Shown here: positions 15,078-15,094 of the stretch, in pieces
How the letters are laid out: each line of letters opens with the position of its first letter
Position numbering within the stretch: the stretch's first letter is position 1
Assembly (NCBI GenBank): GCA_050313295.1
Contig: JBNPLD010000024.1
From: S5-A14a sp022766365
Lineage (GTDB): Bacteria; Bacillota; Clostridia; Peptostreptococcales; Anaerovoracaceae
DNA: 15,094 bases
Reading direction: 5' to 3' (one strand)
Translations under genes and position numbers: made by a program
The notes under the pieces: model-generated
The model's database searches: none
The model's input: only the letters and a program-made list of their open reading frames with translations
What the model was told of the DNA's origin: nothing

Positions 15078-15094
15078 CTGCTAATTTCTTATCA

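Noticed and set aside
1..15094. Mobile elements, CRISPR arrays, defence genes or horizontally acquired islands
   Set aside because: Every substantial minus-strand frame is a conserved housekeeping gene in canonical order; no transposase, repeat array or foreign-looking insert is visible.

Overview
The window is the ribosomal-protein / RNA polymerase (rpoBC-str) gene cluster of a low-to-mid GC Gram-positive bacterium. All twelve genes lie on the minus strand, so the biological order runs from high to low coordinates: rpmG (L33) - secE - nusG - rplK (L11) - rplA (L1) - rplJ (L10) - rplL (L7/L12) - rpoB - rpoC - rpsL (S12) - rpsG (S7) - fusA (EF-G). The order itself, the long Firmicutes form of S12, strong AAGGAG-type ribosome binding sites, zinc-type L33, a short single-span SecE and the L10 leader RNA all point to Firmicutes, probably class Clostridia. 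A family-level placement is a guess I cannot support from this sequence alone.

Region by region (transcription direction): 15094-14961 is a promoter/leader with a textbook sigma-A promoter (TTGACA, 17 bp, TAAAAT) and a hairpin. 14960-12682 holds rpmG-secE-nusG-rplK-rplA. 12681-12500 is the L10 leader with a terminator-like attenuator. 12499-11575 is rplJ-rplL. 11574-11365 has a 17-bp terminator hairpin followed by a promoter for rpoB. 11364-3542 is rpoB-rpoC. 3541-3303 contains two tandem hairpins, a promoter and a leader hairpin for the str operon. 3302-175 is rpsL-rpsG-fusA, with a structured 128-nt spacer between S12 and S7. 174-1 is the region after fusA; no tuf start is reached, but an 8-bp inverted repeat encloses about 50 nt.

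The genes work together in making ribosomes, RNA polymerase and elongation machinery: stalk proteins (L11, L10, L12) with EF-G, the decoding-centre and head proteins S12 and S7, both large RNAP subunits, the elongation factor NusG, and the translocon subunit SecE. The intergenic regions suggest the cluster is split into four differently controlled blocks: a growth promoter, L10 feedback attenuation, an rpoBC promoter behind a leaky terminator, and an str promoter with its own leader hairpin.

This is a conserved housekeeping locus. I found no mobile elements, CRISPR arrays, defence genes or rearrangements, and no new multi-gene system. The items most worth a second look are the long, highly acidic C-terminal tails on both RpoB and RpoC, a shared non-consensus promoter core in front of rpoB and rpsL, and several uncharacterised leader and intercistronic hairpins.
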